In this document: piece after piece, positions 62,015 to 64,000 of the stretch
Layout of the letters: each line of letters starts with the position of its first letter
How positions within the stretch are numbered: the first letter of the stretch is position 1
Assembly: GCF_024758725.1 (NCBI RefSeq)
Contig: NZ_CP096972.1
Span: 2,400,001-2,464,000, forward strand
Length of the DNA stretch: 64,000 nucleotides
Reading direction: 5' to 3'
From: Sphingomonas sp. SUN039
GTDB taxonomy: Bacteria; Pseudomonadota; Alphaproteobacteria; Sphingomonadales; Sphingomonadaceae
Notes under the pieces: generated by a model
Seen by the model: the letters and a program-made list of their open reading frames with translations, nothing else
What the model was told of the DNA's origin: nothing
Database searches by the model: none
Position numbers and translations under genes: made by a program

Positions 62015-62524
62015 ATGTTCAAAACCCTCTCCGCTGTGCGGAGAGGGCGGCGAAGCGAAGCGAAGCCGGGAGAGGAACAGCCTGCGCCCTCCACGCTGGT
62101 CGGTCGCGCGCGCCTGATGCGACGGGAACCGACTGAGGCCGAAGACAAATTATGGCAGTATCTGCGGGCCAGCCGTCTCGACGGGTGGAAATTCCGGAAT
62201 CAACATCCCAAACCGCCATTTATTGCCGACTTCGTCTGCATCGCCGCCAAGCTGATCGTCGAGGTCGACGGCAGCCAGCATGGCGAAACCATAAATTACG
62301 ATTTTCGCCGAACGCGCCGCTTTGAACGTGATGGATTTCGGGTGCTGCGCTTCTGGAACAATGAGGTGCTGTTCAGCATCTATGCGGTGGTGGAGGCCAT
62401 TCGCGCCGAACTGGCACTGCCTCTCCCGACCGCTACGCGGTCGCCCTCTCCACAAAGTGGAGAGGGTTCAATCCTCTCCACTTCGCGGAGAGGACGGCGC
62501 GCAGCGCCAGGAGTGGAACGATGA
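62015..62524 (+). CDS. DUF559 endonuclease-domain protein, repeat-flanked (second copy)
   Basis: A 169-residue protein. The core (about 25-130) is DUF559: RARLMRREPTEAEDKLWQYL, WKFRNQHPKPPFIADFVC, LIVEVDGSQHGETINYDF and FRVLRFWNNEVL. By eye it is roughly half identical to the 52165-52662 protein, so the two are related but not recent duplicates. Both ends are encoded by palindromic repeats. The ATG at 62015 has a GAGGGAG site and lies 8 bases after the dehydrogenase stop; the TGA overlaps the CoA-transferase ATG (ATGA). The arrangement repeats that of the other DUF559 gene. Confidence 0.85.
   Translation: MFKTLSAVRRGRRSEAKPGEEQPAPSTLVGRARLMRREPTEAEDKLWQYLRASRLDGWKFRNQHPKPPFIADFVCIAAKLIVEVDGSQHGETINYDFRRTRRFERDGFRVLRFWNNEVLFSIYAVVEAIRAELALPLPTATRSPSPQSGEGSILSTSRRGRRAAPGVER
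62025..62068. repeat. Palindromic repeat, copy E (family 2)
   Basis: A 10-bp perfect stem CCCTCTCCGC-TGT-GCGGAGAGGG (62025-62047) followed by a stem CGGC/GCCG around GAAGCGAAGCGAA. It is related to, but not the same as, the family 1 units, and lies inside the 5' end of the DUF559 gene. Confidence 0.82.
62427..62508. repeat. Palindromic repeats, copy F (family 2, compound)
   Basis: Four adjacent hairpins: CGACCGC-TAC-GCGGTCG (62427-62443), CCCTCTCCAC-AAA-GTGGAGAGGG (62444-62466), TCCTCTCC/GGAGAGGA (62472-62494) and GGCGC-GCA-GCGCC (62496-62508). They encode the C-terminus of the DUF559 protein. AGGAG directly behind them serves as ribosome-binding site of the following CoA-transferase gene. 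Confidence 0.82.
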
Positions 62525-63699
62525 CCCTCCCCCTCGCAGGCACCCGCATCCTGTCATCCGAACAGTACGGCGCAGGCCCATATGGCACGATGTTCCTCGC
62601 GCAATTGGGGGCAGAGGTCATCAAGATCGAGCCACCCAAAGGCGGCGACAGCGCGCGGGCGACGGGGCCGTATTTCCTCGGCGACGATGACAGCCTGTTC
62701 TACCAGACGTTCAACCTCAACAAGCGCTCGCTGACCCTCGACACGCGCAGCGCTGCAGGCAAAGCGGTGCTGCACCGGCTGGTCGCCACCGCAGATGCGG
62801 TCACCAACAACGCGCGCGGCGATCTGCCTGCCAAGCTCGGGCTGGATTATGCCGCATTGGGCCAGATCAATCCGAAAGTCGTGTGCGTCCACGCCAGCGC
62901 TTATGGCCGCACCGGCCCGCGCGCGTCCTGGCCGGGCTATGACTACCTGATGCAGGCCGAGGCCGGGTTCATGTCGGTGACCGGCGAACCCGATGCGCCG
63001 CCGACGCGGTTCGGCCTGTCGATGGTCGATTTCATTACCGGCACCATGCTGGCGACCGCGACGCTCAGCGGGCTGATCGAGGCGCGCGCCACCGGCAAGG
63101 GCCGCGATTTCGATGTGGCGCTGCTCGATGCGGCGCTTCACCAGACCAGCTATCCCGCGCTCTGGTATCTCAACGAAAGCCATGTCGTCGGCCGCGCCCC
63201 GCGTTCGGCGCACCCGAGCGTCACCCCCAGCCAGACGTTCCGCACGGCCGACGGCTGGGTGTTCGTGATGGCGCAGATGGGCAAGTTCTGGACCCTGCTC
63301 GTCGATGCGCTGGGTGTCGCGCATCTGGCGACCGACCCGCGTTTCGCGACGATGGAGGCGCGTTTCGACCACCGCGCCGAACTGACGACGATCCTCGACG
63401 GCGTGTTCCTGCAGCATCCGACCGCGCATTGGGAGGCAGTGCTGGGCGGCAAGGTGCCGGTCGCGCCGGTCTATGACCTGAAACAGGCGCTCGACAATCC
63501 GCGCATGATCGACATGATCGACACGGTCGATCACCCGCAGGGGCCGCTGCGCGTGCTGTCCAACCCGATCAAGGTGGGTGGCGAACGCCTGCCGAACCGT
63601 GCCTCGCCCAAGCTGGGCGCGGATACCGATACGGTGCTCGACGAGGCCGGATTCACGCGCGCCGAAATTGCGGAATTGCGCGCCAGCGGAACGATCTGA
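62521..63699 (+). CDS. CaiB/BaiF (class III) CoA-transferase
   Basis: A 392-residue CoA-transferase. LSSEQYGAGPYGTMFLAQLGAEVIKIEPP in two blocks opens the fold, LNKRSLTLDTRS and NNARGDLPAKLGLDYAAL follow, and the nucleophilic Asp lies in PGYDYLMQAEAGF (about residue 141). It moves CoA from a donor thioester to a carboxylic acid, which would start or recycle the acyl-CoA pathway in this operon. The ATG at 62521 overlaps the DUF559 stop. A second paralogue follows at 63699, also overlapping. Confidence 0.93.
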   Translation: MTLPLAGTRILSSEQYGAGPYGTMFLAQLGAEVIKIEPPKGGDSARATGPYFLGDDDSLFYQTFNLNKRSLTLDTRSAAGKAVLHRLVATADAVTNNARGDLPAKLGLDYAALGQINPKVVCVHASAYGRTGPRASWPGYDYLMQAEAGFMSVTGEPDAPPTRFGLSMVDFITGTMLATATLSGLIEARATGKGRDFDVALLDAALHQTSYPALWYLNESHVVGRAPRSAHPSVTPSQTFRTADGWVFVMAQMGKFWTLLVDALGVAHLATDPRFATMEARFDHRAELTTILDGVFLQHPTAHWEAVLGGKVPVAPVYDLKQALDNPRMIDMIDTVDHPQGPLRVLSNPIKVGGERLPNRASPKLGADTDTVLDEAGFTRAEIAELRASGTI

Positions 63700-64000
63700 T
63701 GGGCAAACTCTCCGGCATCCGGGTCGTCGACTTGTCGCTGTTCCTGCCGGGGCCGATGCTGACGATGATGATGGCCGACCAGGGGGCCGAAGTCGTCAAG
63801 GTCGAGCCGCTGGCGGGCGATCCCGCGCGCGATCAGGCGCCGTTCGAGGGCGACCAGTCGGTTTGGTTCCGCAACCTCAATCGCGGCAAGAGCTGCCGTC
63901 GCCTCGACCTGAAATCGGACGCGGGGCGCGACGCGCTCTGGGCGTTGATCGACACGGCGGACGTGTTTGTCGAGGGGTTCCGCCCCGGCGTCATGGCGCG
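63699..64000 (+). CDS. CaiB/BaiF CoA-transferase, N-terminal part (runs off window edge)
   Basis: The visible 100 residues start MGKLSGIRVVDLSLFLPGPM and include QGAEVVKVEPLAGDPAR, NLNRGKSCRRLDLKSDAGRD and VFVEGFRPGVMA, the typical N-terminal half of a class III CoA-transferase. The ATG at 63699 overlaps the stop of the first CoA-transferase (TGATG). The two transferases may form a heteromer or act on different acids. Confidence 0.9.
   Translation, partial: MGKLSGIRVVDLSLFLPGPMLTMMMADQGAEVVKVEPLAGDPARDQAPFEGDQSVWFRNLNRGKSCRRLDLKSDAGRDALWALIDTADVFVEGFRPGVMA

Overview
The window is GC-rich DNA from an alphaproteobacterium, most likely a member of the Sphingomonadales. Pointers to this are a 180-kDa-class NAD-glutamate dehydrogenase, a MucR/Ros regulator, two large TonB-dependent receptors, the fur-plsC-miaB-phoH-ybeY-corC order and very dense ATGA/GTGA gene overlaps. 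No species can be named from sequence alone. Nearly all DNA is coding, about 60 genes plus two tRNAs, with no rRNA, CRISPR array or complete insertion sequence.

Layout. 1-4506: catabolic operon (MFS, beta-keto acid cleavage enzyme, TauD-type dioxygenase, quinone oxidoreductase) with a divergent AraC regulator. 4507-5592: scar of an integrative element, with two head-truncated integrase remnants abutting at a tRNA-Thr. 5739-11756: PAS protein and NAD-glutamate dehydrogenase. 11742-16379: iron-acquisition operon (TonB receptor, PKHD dioxygenase, PepSY reductase) preceded by two Fur-like palindromes. 16387-23312: Uma2, DUF1488-like protein, PHB reductase, ferrochelatase, orphan molybdopterin subunit, acyl-CoA ligase. 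23382-31780: lgt-midA-pgeF, a PLP lyase, a HAD phosphatase and an Mla-type lipid transporter (E-F-D-lipoprotein), then tRNA-Ala. 31877-41076: housekeeping operons on the minus strand (fur, plsC, miaB, phoH, ybeY, corC, tsaB, rimI, nfuA-like). 41209-49832: small Met-rich exported protein, DUF4130-UdgX fusion, hemerythrin, ABC exporter, a lower-GC DUF2971 gene, the radical-SAM partner of UdgX, and thrS.

49898-64000 is the most interesting part. Two divergent operons share a perfect TTGTCCGGACAA palindrome in the promoter region, and a second copy lies before the citE-like gene. The minus-strand operon encodes a TonB receptor, an unknown protein, an MFS carrier, an FAD oxidase, a nitrilase-fold protein lacking its catalytic cysteine and a methyltransferase. 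The plus-strand operon encodes a membrane protein, CitE-like lyase, MaoC hydratase, acyl-CoA dehydrogenase and two CaiB/BaiF CoA-transferases. Together they look like an uptake and CoA-dependent degradation system for an unidentified organic (possibly branched dicarboxylic) acid.

Each of these two operons also carries a DUF559 endonuclease-like gene bracketed by palindromic repeats. In both cases the gene sits neatly between the stop codon of one operon gene and the start codon of the next. A third repeat pair, with no cargo gene, sits at 49836-49953. This recurring arrangement is the best candidate for an under-described mobile or selfish unit.
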